A DNA stretch of 27,600 nt, taken from contig QANT01007802.1 in NCBI GenBank assembly GCA_003254885.1, positions 1 through 27,600 on the forward strand, given 5' to 3'. The first letter of the stretch is position 1. Each line of letters begins with the position of its first letter. The notes beneath the pieces are model-generated. The model saw only the letters and a list, made by a program, of their open reading frames with translations, made no database searches and was not told the origin of the DNA. This stretch comes from Purshia tridentata. Its lineage: Eukaryota; Streptophyta; Magnoliopsida; Rosales; Rosaceae. The position numbers and the translations under genes are program-made. Positions 11,601 to 21,900 of the stretch are shown here, one piece after another.

Positions 11601-12815
11601 ACATTTACTAATGATGAATTACATCTAAACTTAGTGGTTTTTTTTTTTCTGGGTAGAGGAAAAAGAAAAACGGAACATGTCATGTATTGGGGGAAAAAAG
11701 AAATGCAGACATGTCATGTAAAGCCTAGAAGAATTCAGCTCCTGATGCATTGGAATAACATACATACCGTTGGCAACTTGGTACTCCATTGTTTGAGTTT
11801 CTTCCTCCCAAGCTTCCCAGCGCCTCATCTATATACACATCAATTCAAAATGAAAAGTACCCAAAACGTTATTTGTACAATTAGTTCAATTTATTCAAGC
11901 TTAGACTAATAATCTTAAAATGAACATTGAACACATACCTTGGCCCTGCCCAAAGCCATGGTGAGAACACTATACACAATATGCATCACCGCCAGCACAA
12001 AAATAAGTATGTGAAGCTGATGCAGAGCATTTTTGGTCACTAAAGCCACTTTTCCCTGCAAAAAATCTCATCTTGATCAATAAACACCAACACCCAGTTA
12101 CTAAAACCATCATCACCAACTACTTATGGCACGCCCTTACATCACTGCAAGAATCAGCAACGGCTGCCTCATCCTCCGTGGCGAGTCGTCTCCGCGTTTG
12201 CCTTAGCATTTCATCGAACAAACCATCTGCCCCCGAAGAAAGGTTTCGTGCAACTTTGACCACAAAGTGTTCAACAGATTCTTCTTCTTCTTCGGTTGCT
12301 TCCGCTTTTCGACATGGAAGCATGGTGTCTCCGAGCTTGGCGGATATGCAGATTTTGGATATGGAGTTTTGGGTCACTGCCAATAAAAGTGACACGAACC
12401 CCATAAGCATCAACTCTGCCACAAACAGAACAACAAAATCAGAACTCCCAGTTAAGCGTGTTTAACTACATAAAAAGTCTTACTGATAATTAGGAAATGA
12501 ACCCATTACAAGTATGACAAAATGGATTGATTAATTTGCACACCTGATTTGAGCTTCTCAACCGCATCATTCAAGGCGGTTTTTCGATGCCTCTTGAGCC
12601 ACTGCACCAAATTGAATTAATCGAATAAAAAATCAACATCAAGTTACAGAGTAAATAAAAGAGCAGAGAAGAGGGGTAGGTGAAAAAATTACGTTGACAA
12701 GGAGACAGATGGAGTGCTCGAGGAAGATGGAGACGGAGATGAAGACGAAGCAGACGGTGGCGAGTGCCCATGTGGGAGTGTATTCCAGAGATGGGCCAGC
12801 GGCAGCTTCTGCCAT
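8619..12815 (-). CDS. MLO family protein, AtMLO3-like, 15 exons
   Basis: Seven-transmembrane plasma-membrane protein of the MLO family, which binds calmodulin through its cytosolic tail. Exons (minus strand): 12693-12815, 12544-12601, 12141-12415, 11939-12055, 11768-11828, 10579-10667, 10406-10480, 10210-10301, 10031-10080, 9883-9923, 9628-9801, 9464-9499, 9279-9346, 9137-9197, 8619-9008. All introns are GT-AG and the sum is 569 residues. Family landmarks are [11 protein letters not shown] (residues 14-24), [80 protein letters not shown]. The calmodulin-binding segment is near residues 450-471 with the key Trp461 in [15 protein letters not shown]. Features such as ALATVCF, ETQTMEY and [10 protein letters not shown] match my memory of AtMLO3 (clade VI). 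The ATG is in a strong plant context (GCCGCCATGGCA). The tail carries a duplicated module. It faces away from a second MLO gene about 6.1 kb off. Confidence 0.93.
8640..8789 (-). repeat. Internal duplication in the MLO3-like C-terminal tail
   Basis: Two copies of a roughly 60-bp segment start exactly 90 bp apart (8640 and 8730). The first 20 bases of each copy differ at one position, and similarity then falls with a 3-bp indel. In protein, [17 protein letters not shown] is followed by [16 protein letters not shown]. The duplication lies in the last exon, beyond the calmodulin-binding segment. Confidence 0.85.
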
Positions 12816-13167
12816 GGCGGCTGCCTTGTCTTCTCAACTTTTCGGTATGTTATTCTTGTTTTTAATTATTGTTGTGTTAATTTCAGTGATTTATGGTTGA
12901 AAAAACTTGGAATATGAATGAGGCAGGAAATGAAAGCCCAGACTTTTTGCAACGAATGTTAAGTCCTTGCCCCTTGGATATGCTACGTTCTTCTCTCTCC
13001 CATTCACACACACACCAACACCATGTGATGATTAATTACGTACCCAATAATACATGTTACAAAAACTGCAGGAATATATAAGAAAAAGTCTATGTTATTA
13101 TGGCGTCAACCGTCAAATATATGCAATGTAATGGCGGAAGGCAATAAAATTCAAAGCATTTGCTTGC

Positions 13168-13217
13168 CACCGCGCGCTTTCGTTTCCAGAGAGTCAGAGA
13201 CCGCCGCGCGCGTGGCC
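13168..13217. promoter_or_regulatory. CGCG-box cluster upstream of MLO3-like gene
   Basis: CCGCGCGC at about 13170-13177 and CCGCGCGCGTGG at about 13204-13215 stand out in AT-rich DNA about 355-400 bp upstream of the MLO3-like ATG. A second group (CCACGCGACCACGCGTTAC) lies at 13912-13930. The VCGCGB core is the known binding site of CAMTA, the calmodulin-binding transcription activators. Binding here is inference. Confidence 0.4.
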
Positions 13218-13815
13218 TTCCGATCTTCTAACTTTCAAACCCGCAGACACTCCAGTCGCATATTTATTTTTCAAATTAAAAAGTTTTTAATTTATTATTT
13301 GACTCTATTCATACCTTTATTATTTACTCATCACTCTTTTATAATTAAGAAAAAGTCATTCATGATCTTTTACTAAATGGATTATTTATTCTCTTTTAAG
13401 AATAAGAAGAAAGTCGTGGAACTATACATGTAAAGCTTAAAATGTTAATTCAATAAATATTTATCATTTTATTATAGACTTATCACATCTAAACATAGGA
13501 CTAATATTTAACATTTTTTTATACACGTGAGACACATAGATGAATAGAATAACATGAACCACTAGTTGTATAATCAATCTACATTCACAACTAATTAAGT
13601 TTCTAAACTTGATTAGAAAATGTGTTTGTGATAAGTCACACCCACCGTCACCCTAATAAAGATGGCATATATACCTATATGATTGCATTTGCATATATAA
13701 CGATATGCAATTGACCAACTCCTTACTTGTTTGAATAACTGGGTGATTACTTTTGGACGTGGATATATACAATTACATGTACTTGGCCTTAGATTTGTTA
13801 ATGATATGTAATTGA

Positions 13816-13874
13816 TTAATGCAGTCTTTTTTTTTTTCTTTTTTCTTTTTTTTGGTAATAGTTAATGCAGTCTT
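13816..13874. repeat. Poly(T) insertion flanked by 13-bp direct repeats
   Basis: TTAATGCAGTCTT occurs at 13816-13828 and again at 13862-13874, on either side of a T-rich tract of 33 nt. This is the layout of a target-site duplication around the poly(A) tail of a very short minus-oriented retroposon. Confidence 0.65.
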
Positions 13875-14610
13875 CTTATAATCAAATTTAGGCAGCGGTT
13901 TATGCGTGTGTCCACGCGACCACGCGTTACGACTTGCACAGTGATTTGACTTCTTTCCAAATATCTATCTCTTCAGGAATGTGTACGTAACATTTTTTGA
14001 CCTGATTAAAAAAAGATTAAAGAATGTGTTGGTGGCTGGCTTAAACCAAGAGATGGGATCAACTTTGACTTCCATATATCCAATCATCCATGGATCTTCT
14101 TCACAGGACTACTCGCCGGCCGCCACATCATCCCTTTCTAAATTCTACCTTCATGGTTTTTTTTTTTTTCCTTTTATTGATGAAAACCAAGAGAACACAA
14201 AAAGAACTAAAATACAGAGTTGGGGGTTGAGAAGACTTTTTTTAACCAGGTCTTTGTTGTTTCTCACGAGTCACGAGTCTTAATTTGCTTATAATTTGGT
14301 AATATACAAGTCATCAACTTGCAAGCCAATAAACAAGTGACAACTATTTATGTATATATGATTGAAAAAATATCTATAGCCAGTTGTCTAATTGTATCTC
14401 TATATATGATCTCGTTTTTCATTGGGTTTGAGGGGGTTTCTTTTCTTTATTTGGCCTTCTTTAATTAGTTGGGGACTAGCTACGACATAGTTTTTTTTTT
14501 TTTTTTTTGGNTTTTTTTTTTTTTTGGGTTCAATTAGCCATGGTTCTAGCTAGTTTCTATAGCTGGGAGTCCTTTGAATCTAGGAGTAGCACTTTTGTCA
14601 TCACTTAATC

Positions 14611-14715
14611 TTAAATTAAGAGTGCTATTTTGCTCACTACAAAAAAGTGCGTCAATTATCTAATATAGTGATAATATTCACCGGTGGTGATGAGCAAAAT
14701 ATTTTTCCTAAATTA
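14611..14715. mobile_element. Small inverted-repeat element, MITE-like
   Basis: ATTTTGCTCA at 14627-14636 and its perfect reverse complement at 14691-14700 are extended outward by imperfect complementarity (14611-14636 against 14691-14715). About 54 nt lie between the arms, beginning with CACTACAAAAAAG (the CAC overlaps the arm edge), which resembles CACTA-element ends. No clear target-site duplication was found. Confidence 0.4.
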
Positions 14716-15218
14716 AAGACTTTGTCATGCTCTGTTATCTCTCCTCCACACCCTTCTACCAGAGTTGGGCTGCTGCTTTCGTCCTCATCGTGGCGGCGGC
14801 GTGGGTTTTGTAGCGGTGGCTGATGCCCTTATGTTTAGGATTAGGATTTTTGCAGTTGTTAATTTTGGGCCATGTGTGCTGTTGGGCCTCCAGTTGGGTC
14901 ATGTAGTTTGTCCATGGATAGGCCTTGTGAGAGAGGATTGTGGAATTGGACTTTGCAGTTTCAATTTTGACTAATTCCAAGAAGTACAAAGCCCAGCTCC
15001 TCATCCTATTTTATTAAGCCTTTTTATTGTAAATTTACATTGATCCAATGGAATTTTAATTTCGACCAAAAAAAATCTTAGGAACTGAAGGTTGTACTAC
15101 TTTGTACGTAGTACGCACAAAGAACAAGTCAATAATATAAGAAGGAGCCCATGCTAATTAGTGTACTGACCCACAATTTTGTTTATATACTAATTGTCGT
15201 AATATTGATCATCAACGT

Positions 15219-15290
15219 GGGCATTTGGTCTAGTGGTATGATTCTCGCTTAGGGTGCGAGAGGTCCCGAGTTCAATTCTCGGAATGCCCC
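15219..15290 (+). tRNA. tRNA-Pro (anticodon AGG)
   Basis: A 72-nt intronless cloverleaf. The acceptor stem pairs GGGCATT (15219-15225) with AATGCCC (15283-15289), with discriminator C at 15290. The anticodon stem CTCGC/GCGAG holds the loop TTAGGGT, giving anticodon AGG, which reads CCU and other proline codons (A34 is normally edited to inosine). The T arm is CCGAG-TTCAATT-CTCGG. The A box (TGGTCTAGTGG) fits the Pol III consensus and the B box (AGTTCAATTCT) nearly so. A CAA motif lies just upstream and a T run follows directly. CCA is not encoded, as expected for a nuclear gene. It lies between the two MLO genes and is unrelated to them in function. Confidence 0.95.
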
Positions 15291-15304
15291 TTTATTTTTT
15301 TTTT
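15291..15304 (+). terminator. Pol III T-run terminator of tRNA-Pro
   Basis: TTTATTTTTTTTTT follows the discriminator base directly, as is usual for Pol III genes. Confidence 0.85.
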
Positions 15305-15847
15305 GCTTTCTACAGTTCTGTTGTTTACTGGGCCAAATATTTGGGCCATGCATCCATAATGGGACAACAAAGCCCATGTATATACTCTGGGTGGGCCACG
15401 CACTTTTCGGGATCATTTTAATATAATAGGAATTATTCTCTTTTATTTATATATAGGAATCATGTTTAGACTGCCGAAATGAAAAGGAATTTTTCTGATC
15501 ATTTCACTTGGGCAGAGATTTCAAAATATTTATATCAGTTTATTTCTTGTCTGAATAAATTTGTCCCATTGTGGATAGAGTCATGTAGTTGCTTCTCAGA
15601 TCTTTTTTGTTTTTTTATAACATATGAAAATCCATCTCACTTATTTCAAAAGAATATATTCCATTCCAAGCAAAAGAGTTTGAAAATTTTGTTTAAAATA
15701 TAAATTAGGTAAACATTTATTCAACAGTGAGTAGTACGGATGGGCATCGGGTTGGACAAATCTGACCAACTCGAATTCAATCCGTATTTTGTGTAATTTA
15801 GACAAAAAAATTTACTAATACAAGTTGAGAAAGTTATAAAAATAATT

Positions 15848-16005
15848 CTATTTGTGCACACTTGACTTATCATCTTATATGACAATTGATGTGGTTACAT
15901 CATGTCAATTAATAAAATGAGTTGACTTGAATTTTAAATTTTAATTATTTGCACATTAGTGCCGCATAAGGTGGTGATCAAATGTGATTTTAAGTGTACA
16001 AATAG
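15848..16005. mobile_element. Possible MITE with short terminal inverted repeats
   Basis: CTATTTGTGCACACTT (15848-15863) is nearly the reverse complement of AAGTGTACAAATAG (15992-16005), with a 2-nt difference. GTTATA lies a little outside both ends. The interior is AT-rich with a further short palindrome around 15889-15911. The arms are short, so chance is possible. Confidence 0.3.
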
Positions 16006-16352
16006 TACTACTCAAGTTATAACTCAACGAATCCAAATTATAAACTCGGGGAAACATTTTCAAATTTCCCAAAAAATTTGAGAAGGTAGATAGTATTCTC
16101 CAAAAGATTTATAACTTAGACAAGCATAGATTGACTCTCCAAGACTCCAACCCCCACATGCAAATCCCTAATTAGTAAGTTGGATTATCTAAGGGTTTGA
16201 TTTAATTCAATGGATGATTAATTTTACAATCATATTAAGTTCAACCATTAAATATATTATCTGTTATTTGTCTCTCATTAACCATTACAGTTATTTTATA
16301 GATGGCCAATGATTAATCTTTTATAAGCGTTACATCATCGTTGAAAAATTAC

Positions 16353-16464
16353 GGTTATTTAAATACCCTTGTGTAATTGTGAGAATAAGTCCAATCAAAT
16401 TAACGAAATGGAAAACTAATTGGCTTGTAATTAACCTCCGAATTATGGTTATTTAAATACCCTT
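16353..16464. repeat. 18-bp direct repeat GGTTATTTAAATACCCTT
   Basis: Identical copies at 16353-16370 and 16447-16464, offset by 94 bp. No other structure explains them. Confidence 0.7.
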
Positions 16465-18550
16465 AAGTACTTGTCGAATTTAGCTTCTTTGATAACTATA
16501 TTTCTCGCCAAACTAATTGTGTGGCATATCGTTTAGGTGGTAAATTAATATGCTATTTCTTGTTTAAATTTGTGGCTTTGGCATGATGAGTCATCCCCTG
16601 ACGTAATTCATGACGCTTTCTTTGAAGACATTTGTAATTTTCTTATTGCAATTTCGTTCCTTTCAAGAGCAAAAAAAAAAAAAACCTCCAAATTTTCCAC
16701 TTTCAATGGAATTATAATTATTTGATATATATATATTTGGTAGAACATGCAATATTATAGTGGAATTAGTAGCGTGTTAATTCATTTAGACCATATATAA
16801 TACTCACCCTTGCCAAAAGTGTTAGACTAGTAACATATTTTAATTCCTACGCCAACAACATCATATCAATAATTTGATCTAGTCCCGTACTACGGATATA
16901 TGTACCACTTTATTACATCGATCACTTTAAATATTAATGTCGTCTCTTTATGACTTACCACTTAATTATGACATTTTTAATATTAAATTAAGAATACTAT
17001 TGTGAATTAGCAACTTAATTAGCATCCACAGGAACATTAATTTGATAATCGGCTTATTGTGAATTCCCAACCATGTACAATAATACTGTTTTATTAATCG
17101 GTCGGGCAGACTGTTTGATATTTTGGCAACCATTTAATACATTTATATAGCTACCCCGTAGAACCACTTCGGTTCTTTTAAATTTTTAGAGAAACTTTCA
17201 TCCATGTCCTTTAATTTTACATTTTAAATACTAAAGCTTTATGACTCCAATATTTATCCATATATTAGAGACATCCATCCAAGTCCTTTAACAATTTCAT
17301 ATCACATAATATTGGTCTATTAGTTTCTTTCTTAAGCCCTAGATTATGGTGTGTCTACTTTATGTTAGGTTTTTAACTATAGAATTTTGGAGTAGAAAAT
17401 TAATTAATATAAACAAATCAACATATTTGCTAACATGAAACATGAGCCATTAAGCACACTTTATGTTAGATCTTTTTCACACATATCAGGTTTGGTTAAT
17501 CCCCAATTAAGCACACTTTTATAGCTTCTACCACCATTAACAATCATCCATACAAAAGCATGAGTGATTGATAATTGTTGATTAAGTAAACTGACAATAA
17601 ATATTATACCATTCAACTTCAAAACATTGATTATGTAATATCCATTGCATCTACATCTTGCACCAATCAAACAGTAAAGACTCGTACAAAGTATTGAAAT
17701 TGTGTGGTTCGATTTAAGTCATTAGTGTGGATGGATGTTAATCCCACATCCAAGCATTAAAGCCTTTTAAAATAAAGCCCCAAATTTGAAGAGGTCCATG
17801 GGGCTTAATCCCACACAGATGGTAGGACACCATTGGTGCATGAAAACCCACACAAGTCCCTTTCCCGGTCAACAAGTAAAAGGAAAAAGACATAGTTTTA
17901 GTTTGAGAAGATGGATCCGAGGTAGAGTTGCATCAACTTAATTATGAGCTAGCTATAGGAATCCTCTACTTTTTCAATAAATCAAAGGGGATGGCGTAGA
18001 GAATATATATTAGGGTACCATAAAGATCAATGCCATTATGATGCAAGTGATTCCAAATATATGAAATAATGGAGACTACCTTAATGATAACATCACTTTT
18101 CCTATGCATACGTTAAATGAAGTGCTGGAGTCCAAATATTATCTAGTCAGCATTCTGTGTCCTTTAATTATCACATGGAAATGGAGAGGAGTTAAAAATA
18201 TTTTTCTATATATGATGTACGATTTCCATCTAGAACTGGCCCCCGCTCGCTCGCTCTGGACTTTGCATGCCCTTCGGTTCTCAACCGGCGTAGAATATAA
18301 AAAAACACCAACTTGCATGGCTCTGCTGCTACAAGAAATAATTAAAGGATTCACCACCAGAATACAATTATGATGTATTTATATTCACATGTAGATTAGC
18401 ATCCAAGTTTGTTTACAACAAGAAACAACCCTTTAATCTATTAATATTATTTCCTCTTTTTTATTTGAAATTATTTTATCTGTATATTTATGAGGTTGTG
18501 ACTATATGTCTGCCAGAGTAGCAAATTATTAAGCCCTCCTTTTACTAAAC

Positions 18551-18814
18551 GGTCAAAGAAAATCTGCTTGGCAAGTTGGCATTCATTAATAACTTGAATA
18601 CTAGTACAATATGAGAAGAACCCATCTCCTTCATGACCCATATATCGATCGATCTCTTCCATCTTCAATGTTCCATGTTGTTCCAAGTTTCAAAACGAGT
18701 CTTCAATTCTAGTCACTTTTCTTTAACAAGTTAATCCACAGTCAAAGGTCTCTCAACTCTCATTTCATATCATAAAATATCCCACCCATTGAACACCAAA
18801 GTCTCCTCCTTTTG

Positions 18815-18856
<42 letters not shown>

Positions 18857-18866
18857 TTATATATAT
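18551..18866 (+). promoter_or_regulatory. Proximal promoter of the clade V MLO gene
   Basis: Two W-box cores on the minus strand (TTGACC at 18551-18556 and TTGACT at 18740-18745) are known WRKY-binding motifs. A (CT)18 run follows at 18816-18851. TTTATATATAT at 18856-18866 is the likely TATA box. It lies about 90 nt before the ATG at 18957, predicting a leader of about 65 nt. Confidence 0.5.
18816..18851. repeat. (CT)18 microsatellite in MLO promoter
   Basis: An uninterrupted CT dinucleotide run directly upstream of the TATA box. CT/GA runs near plant promoters can bind BPC/GAGA-type factors, and their length is often polymorphic. Confidence 0.9.
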
Positions 18867-18956
18867 GCTGACCACCTAAAAAGAAAAGCTAGCCTATATA
18901 TCATTTGGTGCTTATTAATTTCTTAGACCTTAGTCTTTGTTGATTACTCAAAAGCA

Positions 18957-21900
18957 ATGGCAGGGCCAACAGGGGGTCGATCTTTGGAGGAAACACCCAC
19001 TTGGGCTGTTGCAGTTGTTTGTTTTGTTTTGGTTTTGGTCTCAATCCTCATCGAATACATCCTTCATTTGATTGGAAAGGTGGGTAATTAAAAACACGCC
19101 TACACTAGAATACTTAAATATTGGCTTACTTTTGTTTTGAAGCCATTATTTTTGGTTTATGAATCTGGAATATGTGCAGTGGTTGAAGAAGAGAAACAAA
19201 CGAGCCCTTTATGAAGCACTCGAAAAGATCAAATCAGGTTTGCAAAGTGCAAAGTGTGTATATATCAAACTTATTACATATATACATGATATGTGCATGA
19301 AATCATGACCTCTCTGCCTTGTCTCTCTCTCTCTCTGTGGTTTTCTCAGAGCTTATGCTATTGGGGTTCCTATCACTGCTCCTAACAGTGGGACAAGGAC
19401 CCATTTCCAACATATGCATATCAAAGGCTGTTGGAGCCACGTGGCATCCATGTAGTAAGAAGCAAGAGGCCAAATTGGATGAGGATGAAGATCAGAACAG
19501 TACTAGTACTTCAGATGACAGCGGCCATAGAAGGCTACTTCTCTCACTCTCCGGCTCCGACGGGAGTGCCCGGCGAGTTTTGGCCGCAGCAGGATCCGAC
19601 AAATGCGCTGCCAAGGTAAGTTGAATTTGTCATCCATGCTTGTATATATAAAATATGCTATTCAAAGTTGGTGTGGATATGTAGGGAAATGTTCTTGCAA
19701 TTCTCGTCTGTCAATTTCGAACACTGTTAATTGTTGGACAATGTGGAATCGGTCCAAGTATTACCATAATAGCAATATAAAAGATCTTTTGTGTCTCCAT
19801 CTATAGCCATAGCCAATTCCTTTTGGATTGGATGTTCTATTTTTAAAATGGTATGTACATGTGATCATTTCACATTAGAGAAGTGCGTGATATGGGCTTG
19901 TTTTGTCGCATATGTTCCAAGCTACTAACTCAATATTATTGATTCATGTAACTCAGTCTGTTCGAATGTGAGGTTCTCACATCAAGAAGTCTTATAAAAA
20001 GAATACTATTCACATTTTCTATTCTTCTTCTCTACCGATCTTTTGCTTTATTATTTTCATTCTACAATATATTTTCATAATTCGAACCGTTTATATTTTA
20101 GATAATTATTTAAAGATCATTTTTGTAAAAAATTAACTAAATCAGAAATCGTTATAAATAAATTAACAATAAATTAAATTTTTACCAAACTGTTTATCTA
20201 TTTAATCATAGTTACATAAGTAAACGATTTCTGACTTGATTGATTTTTTTGTGAAATTGATCTTCATTATTAAATCTAACAACTGTATGATTCCTATCAT
20301 GAATTTGCAATGCAGAATAAAAATAATAAAAGAGAAAGTCGGCAAAAAAGATGAATTTGGAAAAAATAGATAGCATTCCATAAAATAATATAAGATTTAG
20401 AGTCTTTTTATTTATTGTTAATTAATGTTGTAATTTTAACATTAATTAGATTAATGATCTTATTTGAATGTGTAATATGAAATCGATAATAGGACTTTTT
20501 TGTGAATGATATAGATACCCCACAAGAGAACAATTAACTCATTATAAGTATTTAAGCATATGTTTTTGTGCATGAAAATTCGGGTGGTAAATGTAGATGA
20601 ACATGGTTTGTGCTAATTTTCTTATTGCAGAACAAAGTTCCATTTGTGTCAGCTGATGGGATCCACCAACTTCACATATTCATCTTTGTGCTAGCCGTCT
20701 TCCACGTGCTTTACTGCATAATCACCTTGGTTTTGGGCAGAGCAAAGGTATCAATCCGAATCTCTCCACCATTTTCCCTGTCTCACTCTGTCTCTCTCAT
20801 TCTAATAATTGTTTTCAAATTCTTGTCGGATGGCGCTTTCAGATGAGGAGGTGGAAATTATGGGAATTGGAGACCAAGACAGCTGACTACCAGTACTCAA
20901 ATGGTATGCTTCTTGTTTGATGTTTCAAATTTCAATTCACACGTACCTCCAGCAGCCATGAGTCCATGACATTGATTTTGACCTCCTTTTAATTACTTTA
21001 ATCAATGCCTAAGCAAATGGGGTGTGTCTGATTTGTGTTGTGTAGACCCCGAAAGATTCAGATTTGCCAGGGACACTTCGTTTGGGAGAAGGCACTTGAA
21101 CTTTTGGAGCCGCTCACCCATTCTCTTGTGGATTGTAAGAATTGATCAAATGCCATAAACTTCATTTGTATCAAACAATATTGACAATGCAATTCATGAA
21201 GGTGCTAGTGTTTATGTTGGTCTCTTTGACAAAATTAATTGCAGGTTTGCTTCTTCAGACAGTTTCTCAGATCAGTGCCCAAGGTTGATTACATGACTCT
21301 ACGACATGGGTTTATCATTGTAAGTCTTGTATACACACGTTTATTTGTTATGGTTTCTGCATGAAAGTGAAACTAATGCTTCTGTTTTATCTCTGCAGGC
21401 ACATTTGGCACCTCAGAGTCAAACCAAGTTTGACTTCCAGAAGTACATTAACAGGTCACTTGAAGAAGATTTCAAGGTTGTGGTAGGGATCAGGTGGGTC
21501 ATACAAGCTGATAGCTCTTTAAAGCTTTTCAGCCATCTATTACTTTACTGTGAGGAAAGTTAGGCTAGCCGCTAGCATGCTTTCTTTTACCATAGAGATT
21601 AGAGATGCATGTATATCAATTTGGGACTTCACCTTTTAACTAAATAATTCTTAGACTGAACTATTCTTTTTCACACTTGCAGTCCAACTATATGGTTATT
21701 TGCTGTATTGTTCCTGCTATCTAATACTCATGGTAAAGCCTCATTCTACTTCTCCAACCCTTCAATGGCATCTAGAATTATCATGTATTATTCAGCTTCA
21801 CAATATATGATTTTTTTAATATTGGGTTTCTTGAATTATGTCTTTATGTTCACAGGCTCACGTGCTTATCTGTGGCTGCCCATTATTCCCTTAATCGTAA

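Larger units (their letters stand above)
12816..15218. other. Left half of the region between the two MLO genes
   Basis: No gene is supported. Next to the MLO3-like ATG there is no strong TATA box. Further out are GC-rich CGCG-box clusters, a poly(T) tract flanked by 13-bp direct repeats, a poly(T) run with one unresolved base (14511), and a small inverted-repeat element. The stretch 14755-15075 is less AT-rich, with several short open frames on both strands. I recognise no protein in it. Confidence 0.5.
15305..18550. other. AT-rich intergenic DNA upstream of the clade V MLO gene
   Basis: No gene is supported. It holds a possible small transposon (15848-16005), an 18-bp direct repeat (16353/16447) and a 14-bp direct repeat (ATTAAGCACACTTT at 17449-17462 and 17506-17519). 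A short GC-rich patch lies at about 18238-18292. Short open frames such as 18104-18373 show no family signature. Confidence 0.5.

Noticed and set aside
12073..12465. 130-residue plus-strand open frame
   Set aside because: It is antisense to exon 3 of the MLO3-like gene, whose own frame has clear MLO sequence and splice sites.
13981..14283. 100-residue plus-strand open frame
   Set aside because: Low-complexity, phenylalanine-rich because of T runs, with no family signature.
18104..18373. 89-residue open frame upstream of the clade V MLO gene
   Set aside because: No known family, no splice or promoter context, and an overlapping open frame of similar size on the other strand.
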